This document shows, piece after piece, positions 4,651-5,569 of a stretch of DNA of 5,569 nucleotides (position 1 is its first letter; each line of letters starts with the position of its first letter). This stretch comes from Candidatus Hodarchaeota archaeon. Its GTDB lineage: Archaea; Asgardarchaeota; Heimdallarchaeia; Hodarchaeales; Hodarchaeaceae. The notes under the pieces are model-generated. The model was not told the origin of the DNA and made no database searches. It worked only from the letters and a program-made list of their open reading frames with translations. The translations under genes were made by a program, and so were the position numbers. The stretch is taken from contig JAEOTU010000328.1 in NCBI GenBank assembly GCA_016839665.1, positions 1-5,569 of the forward strand, in the 5' to 3' direction.

Positions 4651-5569
4651 GTGAAGAAAATAGGGGTAAGGAATATACCAGTCAACAGTTTAAAAGATGA
4701 GAAAATCATTGCTGTCTCTGATGTCCATCTTGGTTATAGAGATAAAGAGAATCGGAATATTGAATGTAATAAAACCGAATTTAATAACTTTATTAACAGC
4801 ATAGAAGAAAACAAATGTAATAGACTAGTGATATGCGGTGATTTTTTAGACATGTGGCGGAGAGATCCTGTTGGAGTAGTTCTTGAAAATATTGACACAT
4901 TGAATAGTCTTAAAGAGCTGAAAGACTCGAAAAATATAGCAATTAATTTTGTTGTGGGTAATCATGATTTTTATCTAAGACATTTTAAAGAGAGCGAGTT
5001 CGCGTATGATTTTTCTTTCGATAGAAGCATAAAATTAACTGATGCAAGCGATAATCGGGAGTTTTGGTTTCTACACGGAGACAAGTTCGATATTATTCAG
5101 AATGCGGTGTTTTATGACCCTCTCTGCTTAGCTAATGATGATACTGGACAACTAGCAGAAATGGCATGGCAGATTTACTTACAAGGTCTCTCCTGGTGGA
5201 GGAAAATTGGGAAAACTGTTACACGATTTGGAAGAAATCTGTTGGAACCCGTGAAACCAGCAGAAACTAGGTTTGAAAAGGATATATTGGGTCTCATTTA
5301 CAATCTACCAAGTAATTCTCCTGAAATAATTGAGTTCCTTCCCCTCACAAACTTTCCAGACGTGGAAAAACGAGCTATAAAATGGGCAACGAAACCAAAA
5401 CAAGGACATTTACTCATGTTAACATTTGGTCATACTCACATGCCGTTCATTCATATAGTGAACGGAATAAGCATTGCAAATACTGGATCTTGGGTAAGTT
5501 CCACCAATGCAACACACCCCAATACTTATGTTAAGATAACTAATTTTCAACAATCTTTATGGTCCTTCA
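4651..5569 (+). CDS. Calcineurin-like metallophosphoesterase, LpxH/YbbF-like group (cut by right window edge)
   Basis: This is a two-metal phosphohydrolase, likely cytoplasmic, of unknown substrate; 306 residues are visible without a stop. All metal-binding motifs are present in order: DVH (24-26), GDFLD (63-67), GNHD (103-106), HGD (142-144) and GHTHMP (260-265). NTGSW (277-281) follows, usual near the end of this fold. The order resembles LpxH, which cleaves UDP-2,3-diacylglucosamine. The segment between HGD and GHTH is about 115 residues, longer than in E. coli LpxH (about 80), with an aromatic-rich part around LSWWRK (180-185). If the host is archaeal it has no lipid A, so another phosphoester or diphosphate is the substrate. 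The GTG at 4651 is chosen because an in-frame TAG lies at 4630-4632 with no ATG between it and the DVH motif. No Shine-Dalgarno sequence is visible. An operator-like palindrome lies upstream. Confidence 0.93.
   Translation, partial: MKKIGVRNIPVNSLKDEKIIAVSDVHLGYRDKENRNIECNKTEFNNFINSIEENKCNRLVICGDFLDMWRRDPVGVVLENIDTLNSLKELKDSKNIAINFVVGNHDFYLRHFKESEFAYDFSFDRSIKLTDASDNREFWFLHGDKFDIIQNAVFYDPLCLANDDTGQLAEMAWQIYLQGLSWWRKIGKTVTRFGRNLLEPVKPAETRFEKDILGLIYNLPSNSPEIIEFLPLTNFPDVEKRAIKWATKPKQGHLLMLTFGHTHMPFIHIVNGISIANTGSWVSSTNATHPNTYVKITNFQQSLWSF

Noticed and set aside
4644..4700. Plus-strand 18-codon ORF overlapping the start of the phosphoesterase in another frame
   Set aside because: It has an ATG but no Shine-Dalgarno and ends quickly. 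The overlapping GTG frame leads directly into the conserved DVH motif.

Overview
This window most likely comes from an AT-rich archaeon. Three signs support this. TATA-like boxes lie about 25-27 bases from start codons, as in archaeal leaderless transcripts. The outer domains of the membrane proteins are rich in N-x-S/T sequons. One candidate small protein ends in a Ser/Thr-rich stalk, a hydrophobic helix and an RRK tail. No phylogenetic marker gene is present. An Asgard-type lineage is a guess from style only.

Left half, minus strand (1-2791): a compact three-gene ABC-2 export operon, read right to left. Two paralogous six-helix permeases (1619-2791, then 444-1616) come first, followed by the N-terminal half of their ATP-binding subunit (1-439), which runs off the left edge. 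The gaps are 2 and 4 bases, so the genes are surely co-transcribed. The permeases would pair as a heterodimer driven by a dimer of the ATPase. The substrate cannot be read from sequence. A TATA box at 2811-2820 sits 25 bases before the first ATG.

Middle (2792-3953): a divergent intergenic region of about 315 bases holds an 18-base inverted repeat, a second imperfect inverted repeat and an 11-base direct repeat, one copy of which abuts the operon's TATA box. These look like regulator binding sites. Reading rightwards from it is a complete NudC-type NADH/NAD diphosphatase with zinc ribbon, perfect Nudix box and the family-specific SQxWPFPxS signature.

Right (3954-5569): after nudC come about 700 bases without a conventional gene. 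They contain two short plus-strand ORFs overlapping at TAATG (4072-4215 and 4215-4349). The first begins like a signal peptide and follows a well-placed TATA-like box. The second ends in stalk, membrane helix and RRK. They may be a pair of small surface proteins or one small gene split by a frameshift. An AT-rich stretch with several inverted repeats (4511-4593) then precedes a metallophosphoesterase of the LpxH/YbbF-like group (4651 onward), cut by the right edge before its stop codon. The ABC operon, nudC and the phosphoesterase are not obviously linked in function.
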